Source of the DNA: Anabaena sp. 4-3 | GTDB taxonomy: Bacteria; Cyanobacteriota; Cyanobacteriia; Cyanobacteriales; Nostocaceae | DNA: 64,000 bases | Assembly (NCBI RefSeq): GCF_001597745.1 | Contig: NZ_LUHJ01000026.1 | Coordinates: 85,908 to 149,907, forward strand | Direction: 5' to 3' | In this document: piece after piece, positions 1-8,822 of the stretch | Position numbering within the stretch: the first letter of the stretch is position 1 | Layout of the letters: each line of letters opens with the position of its first letter | Made by a program: the position numbers and the translations under genes | Notes under the pieces: generated by a model | The model's database searches: none | Told to the model about the DNA's origin: nothing | The model's input: only the letters and a program-made list of their open reading frames with translations

Positions 1-98
1 ATTTGAAGTTCTTGGTAGGAGAATTGACTACTAAGAACTTCTTTTTCTTAAAGATTATTTATCAAGTAAAAATATAGATATATTGCCATTAAAAAGTT

Positions 99-731
99 AT
101 GACAGCAGAATTAATAACCAAAATTTTGCAGGTTTTAAGTAGAAACATGAGGTGGATGACTTGGAATCTATTTCTAGCTTTTATACCTTTAGCTTTAAGT
201 GTTTGGCTGTTTCGCACTAGACGCGGACGCTCTTGGGTATGGTGGTTAGGATTGTTAGTTTTCTATGCCTTCTTACCAAATGCTCCGTATTTATTAACTG
301 ATGTTATTCACTTAATTCATGACATCCGGACAATTCAATCTGTGTGGATAATTACCTTGGTACTAATTCCTGTGTATTTACTGGTGATTTTGGCTGGATT
401 TGAAGCTTATGTCATATCTTTAATTAATCTTGGTTACTACTTACACCGCATTGGTAAAACTCAATGGATTTTATGGATTGAGTTAATTACTCATGCTCTT
501 TGTGCTATCGGTATTTATTGGGGTCGTTTTTTACGTTTCAACAGTTGGGATTTTATTACTCAACCAGATGCTTTACTAACTACAGGTGTAGAAGAACTGT
601 TAGGAAAACAACCTTTAATAATTATCGCGGTCACGTTTGTTGTACTTCTAGTTTTATACTGGATGATGAAACGAGTAACCCTAGGCTTGGTGATGCCAAA
701 AAATACAATAAGGGGAATAAACTCAGATTAA
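99..731 (+). CDS. DUF1361 family integral membrane protein
   Basis: Protein of 210 residues with about five to six hydrophobic segments (roughly 22-36, 46-65, 82-107, 122-142 and 172-190). The stretch FLPNAPYLLTDVIHL near residue 58 is the hallmark I associate with DUF1361, a membrane family of unknown function common in cyanobacteria and Firmicutes. The ATG follows an AT-rich leader with no strong Shine-Dalgarno sequence. It stands alone: nothing recognisable lies in the 98 bases before it, and the next gene is convergent. Function unknown; the family call rests on motif recall. Confidence 0.8.
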   Translation: MTAELITKILQVLSRNMRWMTWNLFLAFIPLALSVWLFRTRRGRSWVWWLGLLVFYAFLPNAPYLLTDVIHLIHDIRTIQSVWIITLVLIPVYLLVILAGFEAYVISLINLGYYLHRIGKTQWILWIELITHALCAIGIYWGRFLRFNSWDFITQPDALLTTGVEELLGKQPLIIIAVTFVVLLVLYWMMKRVTLGLVMPKNTIRGINSD

Positions 732-793
732 ACTGATACTAATACACCCAATATAGGTTAAAAGTAAAAATTAACAGCTAATATGGCAGTCTT

Positions 794-858
794 GTAGAGT
801 GCGTCAGACTGCTTAAATGCTGTCAATAAACTTATGCTTGATATCTGACGCACCCTAC
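794..858. repeat. 65-bp MITE-like inverted repeat element (copy 1)
   Basis: The ends GTAGAGTGCGTCAGA and TCTGACGCACCCTAC are near-perfect inverted repeats enclosing about 35 bases. A second element of exactly the same length with matching ends lies at 61597-61661, and a decayed copy at about 63332-63385. This looks like a small non-autonomous mobile repeat. No target-site duplication is obvious. Confidence 0.6.
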
Positions 859-941
859 TAATGTCTTTATCCGCGTTTATCTGCGTCCATCTGCGTTCAA
901 TTAGCTTGATATTTGCTTCTATCCAGGGTCAAATTAAACTG

Positions 942-2069
942 TTAATCATGCTCAAAATCATGATGAATTGTCACTGTTGACATAAAATCACTGGACTTAC
1001 CATTTTTAATCGCATCAAAAGTACCTTTGATAGTGCCAGCGATGGGAACAGCAACCAGCGCACCCAGTAAATTTGCTATTTCATATCCCATCAAAATAGC
1101 CACAAAAATCCAGATGGGATTCAAGCCGATAAAGTTGCCCAGTAACTTGGGAGACAATAGGTTATCTTTTATCTGTTGCATGAGAATGGCAGCGATCGCA
1201 ACTTGAACAGCTAACCACCAATTTTGTAATAGCACTAAAAGGGTGACAGTCCCAATACCCAGAGTAGCCCCAATAAAGGGAATAAGCTCAGAGATGCCAA
1301 TGAGTACAGCAAACAATAAAGCAAAGGGTACTCTAAGAATTAAAAAAATGGGTGTCAGCACTACAACCATGAATAGTGCTAATAATATCTGACTGAGGAA
1401 GAAGTTTTGGAAATTTAGCTGTAAAGATTTAGTCAGGGGGATACCGATATTAGCAGGTAGGAGATTGATTAAACCATACCAGACGCGATCGCCATACAAC
1501 AGCATATAAAATGCCAACACCACCACCAAGACAAAATTCAGCAATCCTGAGAGCAAAGTTCCCGCTAACCCGACTGCACCCCCAGCTAACTGCTGAACTA
1601 CATTCTGAATACTGGCATTGATTTGATTACTCAATACCCTCAAATCAATAGGTAAGCGTCGTTGTTTTGCAAACGCTTCCAACTGCACCAAGTTTTCTTG
1701 ACTACTACTTAACCAATCAGGAATTTTATTTAATAGTTGAATAGTTTGGTCAATCACCATTGGTACTAGAGTCACACCCAAAATGCTAAAAAGAGTTAAA
1801 GTAAAAAGTAAAACGATAATTACAGCTTGGGTACGACTGATTCTCGCCCGTTCAAAGAATTTCACAGGATAATTCAATAAAAAAGCTAAAATCGCCGCAC
1901 AACTCAAAATAGTAATCGGGTGCTGAAAGTAACTAAACAGAACAGATAACAGCCAAACATTCAGAGCGACGATAGGGCCGCTCAGACCATAAAATAATAA
2001 ACGTTGAAGGGATGGCGAACGGCGCATCTGACGCAATCGCTTTTTATTACTCCTATAGTTAATAGTCAA
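942..2069 (-). CDS. AI-2E family transporter (PerM/UPF0118 type)
   Basis: Protein of 375 residues with about seven to eight membrane segments and a long extracytoplasmic stretch between the third and fourth (around residues 110-170, including KIPDWL). The C-terminal block ELIPFIGATLGIG near 265 followed by LLSPKLLGNFIGLNPIWIF is characteristic of the AI-2E/PerM transporter family. Substrates in cyanobacteria are not known; members elsewhere export small molecules or act as Na+/H+ antiporters. An internal Met at residue 15 could be the true start. It is convergent with the preceding gene and diverges from pdxH. Confidence 0.85.
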   Translation of the reverse strand: MTINYRSNKKRLRQMRRSPSLQRLLFYGLSGPIVALNVWLLSVLFSYFQHPITILSCAAILAFLLNYPVKFFERARISRTQAVIIVLLFTLTLFSILGVTLVPMVIDQTIQLLNKIPDWLSSSQENLVQLEAFAKQRRLPIDLRVLSNQINASIQNVVQQLAGGAVGLAGTLLSGLLNFVLVVVLAFYMLLYGDRVWYGLINLLPANIGIPLTKSLQLNFQNFFLSQILLALFMVVVLTPIFLILRVPFALLFAVLIGISELIPFIGATLGIGTVTLLVLLQNWWLAVQVAIAAILMQQIKDNLLSPKLLGNFIGLNPIWIFVAILMGYEIANLLGALVAVPIAGTIKGTFDAIKNGKSSDFMSTVTIHHDFEHD

Positions 2070-2162
2070 GAGTCAATAGTCAACAGTGATTTTCCTAGGC
2101 TCTAGTATTACCTCGCCAGGCTCCTGCCTTCTTTGATAACATATTTGACATTAAGGAAACAA

Positions 2163-2813
2163 ATGACAATGGACAGAACCATAGCCGACCTTCGCAAAGA
2201 CTATACCTTGCAAGGTTTGAGCGAAACCGAGGTTAATCCTAATCCTTTTATACAATTTAAACAGTGGTTTGATCAGGCATTATCAGCCCAACTTCCCGAA
2301 CCCAATGCTATGACTATTGCCACAACTACACCAGATGGGAGTCCTTCGGCTAGAATGGTGCTGCTCAAAGATTTTGATGAGAGGGGTTTTGTTTTCTTCA
2401 CCAACTATAACAGCCGCAAAGGACAAGAACTAGCGGAAAATCCCCAAGCAGCTTTGGTTTTTTGGTGGGCAGAATTGGAACGTCAAGTCAGAATTGTCGG
2501 GCGTGTAGAGAAAACTTCTGAGGCGGAATCAGATCAGTATTTTTACAGTCGTCCGGCTAACAGTCGTTTGGGTGCGTGGGCTTCTGATCAAAGTGCAGTT
2601 ATCGCTAGCCGAGAAGTTTTAGAACAGCAGATGCAGGAATTGCAGAGTAAATATGAAAATCAGGAGATTCCCCGCCCACCCCATTGGGGAGGTTTGCGGG
2701 TGATCCCCACAGAAATTGAGTTTTGGCAAGGACGCTCTAGTAGATTACACGATCGCTTACTTTATACTCGTTTAGATGATAATAGCTGGAAAATTCAGCG
2801 TTTATCACCGTAA
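2163..2813 (+). CDS. pdxH: pyridoxamine 5'-phosphate oxidase
   Basis: FMN-dependent oxidase converting pyridoxine or pyridoxamine 5'-phosphate to pyridoxal 5'-phosphate, the last step of vitamin B6 salvage. The 216 residues match the usual length. Visible are the FMN/substrate blocks [26 protein letters not shown] (in two adjoining parts), the arginine-rich [11 protein letters not shown] near the C-terminus and the terminal RLSP. The start at 2163 is preferred because AAGGA lies 5-6 bases upstream; the longer frame would need a TTG at 2133 and adds residues atypical of the family. Diverges from the AI-2E gene. Confidence 0.93.
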   Translation: MTMDRTIADLRKDYTLQGLSETEVNPNPFIQFKQWFDQALSAQLPEPNAMTIATTTPDGSPSARMVLLKDFDERGFVFFTNYNSRKGQELAENPQAALVFWWAELERQVRIVGRVEKTSEAESDQYFYSRPANSRLGAWASDQSAVIASREVLEQQMQELQSKYENQEIPRPPHWGGLRVIPTEIEFWQGRSSRLHDRLLYTRLDDNSWKIQRLSP

Positions 2814-2839
2814 TTCTACAGACGCGATTCCTCGCGTCT

Positions 2840-3676
2840 TTACTCAGTTTTAGGCGCAAACTGTAATTTGGGATCAGGCATAAAAGTATATCTGAGATAT
2901 ATGCCACCCCAAACCAACAAAATAATTAATAAGCCACCAATTCCTAAAGGACTAGGTAGCCAAAATACCACTTCTATGTGGTTGAGTTCACCGGGTTGGA
3001 GTTGCCAGACTAATTGATTACCTTGTTTCTCTGGTACGATGGCATTTTCTGTGACTGGTATGTTTTTAGCACCCCAAGGAGTGTTTAACCCAAATTCTAA
3101 ATTGAGAATAGAACCAGCATCAGCTAAAACATTACCTTTGCTAGAAATTAAGGTAAGCGATCGCAAGTCTAAATCATAAATTAATTTGTTGCGTACTACT
3201 AATAAAAAATTGTTTTGGAACAAGAGAAAGTTTGACTCAATTTTGGGTAATTCCGAGTTATATTCTGCTGGTTCACCTTTAGTCTTTTGCTGATGATTAG
3301 AATTAAAGAACTCATTAAATTTAGTTTGTAATTCCTGACCATTAGTAAAAGGAATTGTTACCACAATTTCCTCGTTAGAAATACGCTTAGTCTTACCTTC
3401 TAATCTGCGAGCGCGTTTTTCTATACTATTTAACCATTCATATACATAATCACCGCTAAAGCTGGTCAGCCTTTCTCCTATTTTGATATGCTGTACGAAT
3501 TCACCACTATTAGAGTTGTGAAAATTCACCCCTACATCATAATTTACACAACCAGATAATAGCAGCGATATTAACAAGATAAATGGCATAATCTTGCGAC
3601 CATACAATTTTACTAACATTAATTGCAATGGTCTAATTAACGCCATTAACCATCTTGTCAACATAGAATAATTCAT
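2840..3676 (-). CDS. DUF3153 family lipoprotein-like membrane protein
   Basis: Protein of 278 residues with an N-terminal hydrophobic segment ending in LLLSGC (lipobox, Cys about residue 42) and a single C-terminal membrane helix (about 240-262, PLGIGGLLIILLVWGGIYL). The mature N-terminus VNYDVGVNFHNSNSGEF fits the cyanobacterial/plastid-lineage DUF3153 family. Function unknown; the topology suggests a periplasm-facing domain tethered at both ends. The signal sequence is unusually long, so an internal Met (about residue 11, 20 or 30) may be the real start. Confidence 0.75.
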   Translation of the reverse strand: MNYSMLTRWLMALIRPLQLMLVKLYGRKIMPFILLISLLLSGCVNYDVGVNFHNSNSGEFVQHIKIGERLTSFSGDYVYEWLNSIEKRARRLEGKTKRISNEEIVVTIPFTNGQELQTKFNEFFNSNHQQKTKGEPAEYNSELPKIESNFLLFQNNFLLVVRNKLIYDLDLRSLTLISSKGNVLADAGSILNLEFGLNTPWGAKNIPVTENAIVPEKQGNQLVWQLQPGELNHIEVVFWLPSPLGIGGLLIILLVWGGIYLRYTFMPDPKLQFAPKTE

Positions 3677-3838
3677 GAAATATGCTCCTCAGAGAAAAAT
3701 CAATATTCTAGTCATTGTTGACACAAGCCCAACAAATATTAGTTTTGAATTTTGAATTTTGTAGCTTGCTTCTCTTACGAGACGCTACCGCGCTCGCGCA
3801 GCGTATCCGTAGGATTCACCCGTAGGGTATTTTGAATT

Positions 3839-4360
3839 TTATAGTCCTTGCCAAACCAAGTAAGAAATCGTCAAACCAATGGCAACTAACGCCGCCCAGA
3901 TAAAGCGATTGTCTTTAGTATTAACCTGACTCAAATCAACAAATTCAACTTCAGCAGGTTTGCGGGCGGGAGATTTGCGGGGTTTGGCGGCTATACGGAT
4001 TTTGGCTTCGTTATCAGAGAGTGCAGCTAAATCAGGAATTTCCGTCATCCAATTACTGGGACGTTTTAGCTTTGGTGCTTGCAGAATGTAAACTAATCTG
4101 CGGGCTTGCTCACGAGTCTCTGAGTGGGGATGACGACGGAGTTGTTGACATAGTGCGATCGCATCTTCTGTACGTCCAGATGCTTCATAGGCTGTCACTA
4201 ACCATATATCAACTTCGCCACCCAAACGGGAGTTACGCTCTAATAAAGCCCTTGCTTTTTCGAGATTTTCGACAGATTCACGATATTTGCCATTTTCAAA
4301 GGCGATTTTACCTGCTTGATATCTCGTTCTAGCTAATTCTAAACTTTCTGTACTCACCAC
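3839..4360 (-). CDS. TPR protein with C-terminal membrane anchor
   Basis: Protein of 173 residues. Residues 8-100 form about two to three helix-turn-helix units of tetratricopeptide type (for example ARTRYQAGKIAFENGKYRES and DIWLVTAYEASGRTEDAIAL). A basic linker follows, then a single membrane helix at the extreme C-terminus (FIWAALVAIGLTISYLVW). TPRs usually mediate protein-protein contacts; here they would face the cytoplasm or lumen as a tail-anchored scaffold. It lies upstream of argB on the same strand side but is separated by repeats, so co-transcription is unlikely. Specific role unknown. Confidence 0.75.
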   Translation of the reverse strand: MVSTESLELARTRYQAGKIAFENGKYRESVENLEKARALLERNSRLGGEVDIWLVTAYEASGRTEDAIALCQQLRRHPHSETREQARRLVYILQAPKLKRPSNWMTEIPDLAALSDNEAKIRIAAKPRKSPARKPAEVEFVDLSQVNTKDNRFIWAALVAIGLTISYLVWQGL

Positions 4361-4514
4361 TGTTTACTCACCAATCAGCACTGCTTTCATTTTGCCAAGG
4401 CTGTGAATGTTGTTGATATCTTTCTTGGGGACTGGGGACAAATCAATTCAAAATTCAAAATTCAAAATTCAAAATTAAAGAATTCTGGGGAAAAATCTCC
4501 CCACCCTCCCCTAC

Positions 4515-4574
4515 CTCCCCTACTCCCTCATCCTCCTCATCTCCCCCATCTCCCTCATCCTCCTCATCTCCCCT
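4515..4574. repeat. short tandem repeats (CCTCATC units)
   Basis: Degenerate tandem copies of CTCCTCATC/CTCCCCCATC fill the gap after argB. Just before, at 4445-4475, are three to four copies of TTCAAAA. Such low-complexity repeats are typical intergenic filler in Nostocales. Confidence 0.7.
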
Positions 4575-5472
4575 AACCGGAAGTAATCTGAGAACCGAGA
4601 ATCATTGTCCCGATACCGATATCTGTGAAGATTTCCAGTAATAGGGCGTGGGGAATACGTCCGTCGATGATGTGGGCTGCACGTACTCCTTGAGCAAGCG
4701 ATCGCACACAACAATTGACTTTGGGAATCATTCCGCCACTGACTATCCCATTAGAAATTAACTCCCGCGCTTCCCGAATATCTACTTTGGGTATTAAAGT
4801 GGAAGGGTCTTTATAATCTTTTAAAATACCTCTGGTGTCGGTCAATAAAATTAACTTTTCTGCCCCTAAAGCGGCGGCAATTTCTCCGGCTACTGTATCG
4901 GCGTTAATGTTATAAGCTTGTCCCGTTTCATCGGCTGCAACGCTAGAAACTACAGGAATATAGCCATGAATAGCCAGAGTTTCGAGAATTTTGATATTAA
5001 CATTACTGACTTCTCCTACAAAGCCAATACCTTCTTGACCTTGGGGACGGGCAGTAATTAAGTTCCCATCTTTACCACACAGCCCGACAGCCAAACCACC
5101 AGCTTGGTTAATTAAGGCAACAATTTCCTTATTAACTCTACCTACCAGCACCATTTCCACAACATCCATTGTGGGTGTATCTGTGACACGTAAACCATTC
5201 TTAAATTGTGGTTCGATGCCCAGTTTATCTAACCAACTGTTAATTTCTGGGCCGCCACCGTGGACTAAGATTGGTCGTAAGCCAACGCAGGATAAAAAGA
5301 CAATATCGCGGATAACTTTGTCTTTGAGGGTGCTGTCTTTCATAGCAGCACCACCATATTTAACAACAACAGTGCGACCGGCGAATTGTTGAATATAAGG
5401 TAGTGCTTCACTTAGCACTCGTACCCGCGTCGCTTCAGTTTGCCTGATGTAATCAGTATCGTTGACCATCAT
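4573..5472 (-). CDS. argB: acetylglutamate kinase
   Basis: Phosphorylates N-acetylglutamate in the arginine pathway; in cyanobacteria it is the feedback-inhibited step and is activated by the PII protein GlnB. The 299 residues fit the family. Visible motifs are the phosphate-binding VVKYGGAAM (about 36-44), [10 protein letters not shown] (about 70-79) and VSGGMIPKV near residue 247, which contributes to the nucleotide and substrate site. The N-terminal helix [18 protein letters not shown] corresponds to the part involved in arginine sensing and hexamer formation. Either of two adjacent ATGs may be the start. Monocistronic by spacing. Confidence 0.97.
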   Translation of the reverse strand: MMVNDTDYIRQTEATRVRVLSEALPYIQQFAGRTVVVKYGGAAMKDSTLKDKVIRDIVFLSCVGLRPILVHGGGPEINSWLDKLGIEPQFKNGLRVTDTPTMDVVEMVLVGRVNKEIVALINQAGGLAVGLCGKDGNLITARPQGQEGIGFVGEVSNVNIKILETLAIHGYIPVVSSVAADETGQAYNINADTVAGEIAAALGAEKLILLTDTRGILKDYKDPSTLIPKVDIREARELISNGIVSGGMIPKVNCCVRSLAQGVRAAHIIDGRIPHALLLEIFTDIGIGTMILGSQITSG

Positions 5473-5583
5473 GAACAGAGGTTGAGACTTACATACTTAT
5501 GCAGTCAGTGTAGAAGACTTTTCCACCCGCCACAATCTTTGATTACATATCTTCTTTTTGACTCTTGAGTGGGGACTGGGGAC

Positions 5584-5624
5584 TGTTGACTGTTGACTAA
5601 TAACTAATGACTAATGACTAATGA
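5584..5624. repeat. heptamer tandem repeat (TAATGAC/TGTTGAC)
   Basis: Tandem TGTTGACTGTTGAC then repeated AATGACT units just after the aroK stop. The same heptamer family recurs at 19436-19512, 29881-29960 and 37066-37094. It is an STRR-type repeat of heterocystous cyanobacteria. Confidence 0.75.
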
Positions 5625-6230
5625 CTATTTCAACACACTGGGAATAGCCGCCATTACTTTGTCAGCAATTTGTTCTGGTTTTTCTCCCGCAACCACAGAG
5701 ATTCGTAAATCTGCTTGGGCGTAAAGTGGTGTGCGTTGTTCGAGGAGCGATCGCAGTTTACCTTGAGGATCAGCATCTTGCAATAATGGTCTTGTGTTAT
5801 CCTCAGCTAAACGGGTATAAAGTAACTCCACAGGTACATCTAGCCAGACAATTAAACCGTGATGCAAGTAACTCCAGTTTTCGCGCCGCAGCACAATACC
5901 CCCACCTGTAGCGACAGTCAGCTTAGTATAGGCGCAAATTTGCGCTAACACATCACTTTCTAACTGACGAAATGCTGCTTCGCCTTCTTCCGCAAATAAC
6001 TGATTAATAGATTTTTTCCCGGCTTGGACAATTACATCATCGGTATCCACAAACCCATAACCTAATTGTTTTGCTAGTAATTGCCCTACTGTGGTTTTAC
6101 CAGATCCCATCATCCCAATTAGGTATAGGTTAACTCCTTGCAACAAACTACTCACTCTACTTTCAAACTCCGTTTTTAGACGACTTTCTTCGGCTTGGTT
6201 TTGGTGTTGTGTTGTCCCAGGTGACTGCAT
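5625..6230 (-). CDS. aroK: shikimate kinase
   Basis: ATP-dependent phosphorylation of shikimate to shikimate 3-phosphate in the chorismate pathway. Walker A GMMGSGKTT lies at about 39-47, the shikimate-binding DTDD at about 63-66, the GGG triad in VATGGGIVLRRE around 115, and the lid-region arginine in EDNTRPLLQ. The 201 residues include an N-terminal extension of about 30 residues beyond the compact kinase; the next internal Met is too late to be the start. A repeat-rich gap separates it from argB, and the two need not be co-transcribed. Confidence 0.95.
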   Translation of the reverse strand: MQSPGTTQHQNQAEESRLKTEFESRVSSLLQGVNLYLIGMMGSGKTTVGQLLAKQLGYGFVDTDDVIVQAGKKSINQLFAEEGEAAFRQLESDVLAQICAYTKLTVATGGGIVLRRENWSYLHHGLIVWLDVPVELLYTRLAEDNTRPLLQDADPQGKLRSLLEQRTPLYAQADLRISVVAGEKPEQIADKVMAAIPSVLK

Positions 6231-6402
6231 AAATCAGCAGTCTTCTATTTCAACACATAAAATTTTCCTATAAAAATTTTCCTATATTAGTTACTTAGTT
6301 GTATACTCCATCAATGCTGATGTTTGAAAGAACTTGCCAGCTTGCTTGGTAATAAATCTATTACTTCTGAGATTCATCTGTGTGAGAGTTTGGACTAGCA
6401 TC

Positions 6403-6641
6403 CTAGTGTATTATTTCTGCTGATATTTGAGCTAATATCCCCTCTAGGGTAGGTGAAAGGGGTAGCGATCGCCAAATACCATAATCAAATTCTTCTGGAA
6501 TCTTTTGTCTAACTTCGCACAAAAGGCTGTTTTTCCAATCCCACCCATGCCCAAGATTAACAATAGGCGACTGTTTAATTTTTGCGATTTCTGTTTTCCC
6601 TGAAAACGTCTAATATCAATAGCTACAATCCCATTCCTCAA
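6403..6641 (-). pseudogene. NB-ARC ATPase remnant (frameshifted)
   Basis: The minus-strand frame from 6641 encodes LLILGMGGIGKTAFCAKL, a P-loop of the NB-ARC/STAND type, but soon leaves the family pattern. In the neighbouring frame, from about 6505 down to the TAG at 6403-6405, the reading is PEEFDYGIWRSLPLSPTL then EGILAQISAEI, which is the expected continuation (cyanobacterial NB-ARC/WD40 proteins carry F.YVIWRSLR.APPL here). One frameshift near 6500 therefore joins two pieces of one domain. Everything upstream and downstream of these about 75 codons is missing, so this is a decayed fragment of a large signalling ATPase gene. Confidence 0.7.
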
Positions 6642-7125
6642 AGTAGCTAGTATATTTATCTGTTGTTTATGTATTTAATGTCACTTAGGCAATAGATTAA
6701 TAATTTTCTGTGTAAGTCAGAAGTAATCAAGAATCAATTTTTTTCTCTTTAATTTCCTAACTTTTGTGAGTTGACGTAGTAGAGATTAATTGGTTATGGT
6801 TAGACTTAATGGAAAATTCATACAACTTGTTGGAAACTTTAAGCGTAAACTTGCCGTCAACCACAACTAGGATAACTCTAACCTGAGTAGCGCGGTTTTT
6901 TAGTGCAAATTACGCAGTTTGATACAGCACGATATGACGATTGTCAACTTTAGTTATGGCAAACTCTATCAATAAATGATTGCATCTCAAGGTGTGAAAA
7001 ATGACTCAATTTCTCAAACTCTTAAAAAATTTGGTGACTTGGAAGGTTGAGGCATAAATAATACTGCATATCTTACGGTCGTTAGACCAGATTAATTTAA
7101 TGTGGTGTGTAATGAGGCATCAACC
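6642..7125. other. intergenic region, no gene seen
   Basis: AT-rich gap of about 480 bases between the NB-ARC remnant and the small protein gene at 7126. The only start-to-stop frame that caught my eye (7001 region, 18 codons) is too short to support. It may hold decayed sequence of the same lost gene, but I could not translate any further NB-ARC similarity. Confidence 0.4.
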
Positions 7126-7320
7126 ATGACTCGAATTCGTGACGTTGTGCAACAAGCTTTAGTAACTGGCTATCTAACGATAGAAGCCGAAAATCAACTA
7201 CGGCATCTGTTAACTACTCAGTATGACCTAGAAGATTTTAACGCCTTTATGAATTTGCAAGAAGCTGCTATGAACGGTATAGTCAAGCAAGAATCTCGCG
7301 AACGCTGCGGCATTGCATAA
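7126..7320 (+). CDS. conserved small cyanobacterial protein, unknown function
   Basis: Protein of 64 residues beginning MTRIRDVVQQALVTGYL, soluble, with two to three predicted helices and an acidic middle (YDLEDFNAFMNLQEA). The start is set at 7126 because GAGG lies about 8 bases upstream; the frame extends to 7102 without a ribosome site. I recall very similar small proteins in other Nostocales but no named domain. It ends 8 bases before the convergent LapA-like gene. Confidence 0.65.
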   Translation: MTRIRDVVQQALVTGYLTIEAENQLRHLLTTQYDLEDFNAFMNLQEAAMNGIVKQESRERCGIA

Positions 7321-7328
7321 GTCTAGCT

Positions 7329-8033
7329 TTATTTGGAAGATTGATCATCTTCCCAATCATCATCTTCAAAAAATCCCCAGTCATCATCATCGGCTACATC
7401 ATCAGCTACATCTTTGGCTGGTTGTTGATAGGGGGGAATAATCACTCGGTAATCAGCATCATAGACTGATTCTGTCTTACCTGCGGCAGTATTTTTTGGC
7501 TCACGGTAACTATAAGAATAAAAAGAGCCAGACTGAGAACCACTTTTGGGCTGTTGTGGGCGTTCGTAGGTAGCAGAATCTTGAAATGACTGAGCTTGAG
7601 AACTGGGTTGAGGTGCTTTCGGTGGCTGTTCTGCCACATCCCAATCATCGTCTTGATGATTAGGGGTTTCCCAATCATCAAACTCGTTATTAGTGGCGTA
7701 CTCCGTTTGACTAGCTGCCTGTGAAGAATTGGATGGCGGACGTGTAAATTCTGGTTGGCGGCTAGCGGTAGTACGTCGAGAATTGGTAGTTGATTTCCAG
7801 GGGCTTTGGCGTGGTGTTCCCCCAAAATAATTAGATAAATTAAACAAGCTGGTGATTAATAAAGATGTGCCAGCACCAGCAGCTGTGCTAAACAAAATCC
7901 ACATCGCCAGGGGTATCGGCTGGCTACGCATACCTAGAAATACTAGGGATAAAACAGGCGACCAATTTTGGACTAACAAAAGTGTTAGTCCTCCCATGAT
8001 TGCGATTAAAAGAATTAAACGAATTAAAGTCAT
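7329..8033 (-). CDS. LapA/DUF1049-like membrane protein with acidic tail
   Basis: Protein of 234 residues. Two N-terminal membrane helices (about 3-22 and 42-66) flank SPVLSLVFLGMRSQPIPL, the arrangement of lipopolysaccharide-assembly LapA-type (DUF1049) proteins. The remaining 160 residues are Ser/Gln/Pro-rich and disordered-looking, ending in the strongly acidic DDDDWGFFEDDDWEDD. A second LapA-like protein with a shorter acidic tail is at 41775-42047. The tail may bind cations or partners (inference). The upstream side is a GAGCCGAGG tandem repeat. Confidence 0.6.
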   Translation of the reverse strand: MTLIRLILLIAIMGGLTLLLVQNWSPVLSLVFLGMRSQPIPLAMWILFSTAAGAGTSLLITSLFNLSNYFGGTPRQSPWKSTTNSRRTTASRQPEFTRPPSNSSQAASQTEYATNNEFDDWETPNHQDDDWDVAEQPPKAPQPSSQAQSFQDSATYERPQQPKSGSQSGSFYSYSYREPKNTAAGKTESVYDADYRVIIPPYQQPAKDVADDVADDDDWGFFEDDDWEDDQSSK

Positions 8034-8038
8034 AAGTA

Positions 8039-8098
8039 AGGGAAGCAGGGGAGCCGAGGGAGCCGAGGGAGCCGAGGGAGCCGAGGAAGCAGGGGAGA
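8039..8098. repeat. tandem GAGCCGAGG repeat
   Basis: About five tandem copies of a GGGAGCCGAG-like unit immediately upstream of the LapA-like gene, followed by TTTTGAATTTTGAATT. Low-complexity STRR; no coding. Confidence 0.75.
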
Positions 8099-8184
8099 AG
8101 AACTTTTACCTAGTCAACCGTCCCCCATTTTGAATTTTGAATTGATCTGTCCCTACTCCCTCTTTCATATTTACTTTTACCTTT

Positions 8185-8805
8185 TTACTTACTTCCCTGC
8201 CAGCGTTGAATGGGTATGCAATCAATATCCAGTTGATCTAAAGTGCGAGCCACTACAAAATCAACTAAGTCCTCGATAGTTTGAGGATGGTGATACCAAG
8301 CCGGTATGGCGGGTACAACCCGGACTCCGGCTTCTGCTAAGGTAGTTAAGTTCCGTAGGTGAATTAGGCTAAAAGGAGTTTCGCGGGGGACGATGACTAA
8401 CTTGCGTCCTTCTTTGATTTGGACATCGGCAGCCCGTTCTAATAAGTCGGAACTCAAGCCTCCTGCTAACTTTGCCACGGTACTCATACTACAAGGAATC
8501 ACAATCATCCCCAAGGTACGAAAAGAACCACTGGCGATATTTGCTCCCACATCACTCCAAGGATGACAGCGCAGTTTACCTGCAAGGGGAACTTCAGCTT
8601 GTTCTCGCCAGAATTGTTCTTGTGTGGTTGGTTCTGATGGCATCCGAGTTTCCTGTTCGGCTTGCCAAACCATGTATGTTGATTTAGAGGCTACTAATTC
8701 AATTTCATAGTCTGCCGCCAGCAGATATTTCAAGGCACGAACGGCGTAAATCAGTCCAGATGCTCCTGATACGCCGATAATTAAGGGTTTGTTATGATTT
8801 GTCAC
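8185..8805 (-). CDS. ubiX: flavin prenyltransferase
   Basis: UbiX makes prenylated FMN, the cofactor of UbiD-type decarboxylases, here presumably for plastoquinone biosynthesis. The 206 residues carry the family blocks GVSGASGLIYAVRAL (about 12-26), IIPCSMSTVAKLAGG (about 102-117) and VPRETPFSLIHLRN (about 139-152). It sits 17 bases downstream of the RNase R gene on the same strand, so the two may be co-transcribed. Confidence 0.94.
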   Translation of the reverse strand: MTNHNKPLIIGVSGASGLIYAVRALKYLLAADYEIELVASKSTYMVWQAEQETRMPSEPTTQEQFWREQAEVPLAGKLRCHPWSDVGANIASGSFRTLGMIVIPCSMSTVAKLAGGLSSDLLERAADVQIKEGRKLVIVPRETPFSLIHLRNLTTLAEAGVRVVPAIPAWYHHPQTIEDLVDFVVARTLDQLDIDCIPIQRWQGSK

Positions 8806-8822
8806 CGTTGCTTAATAAAAAT

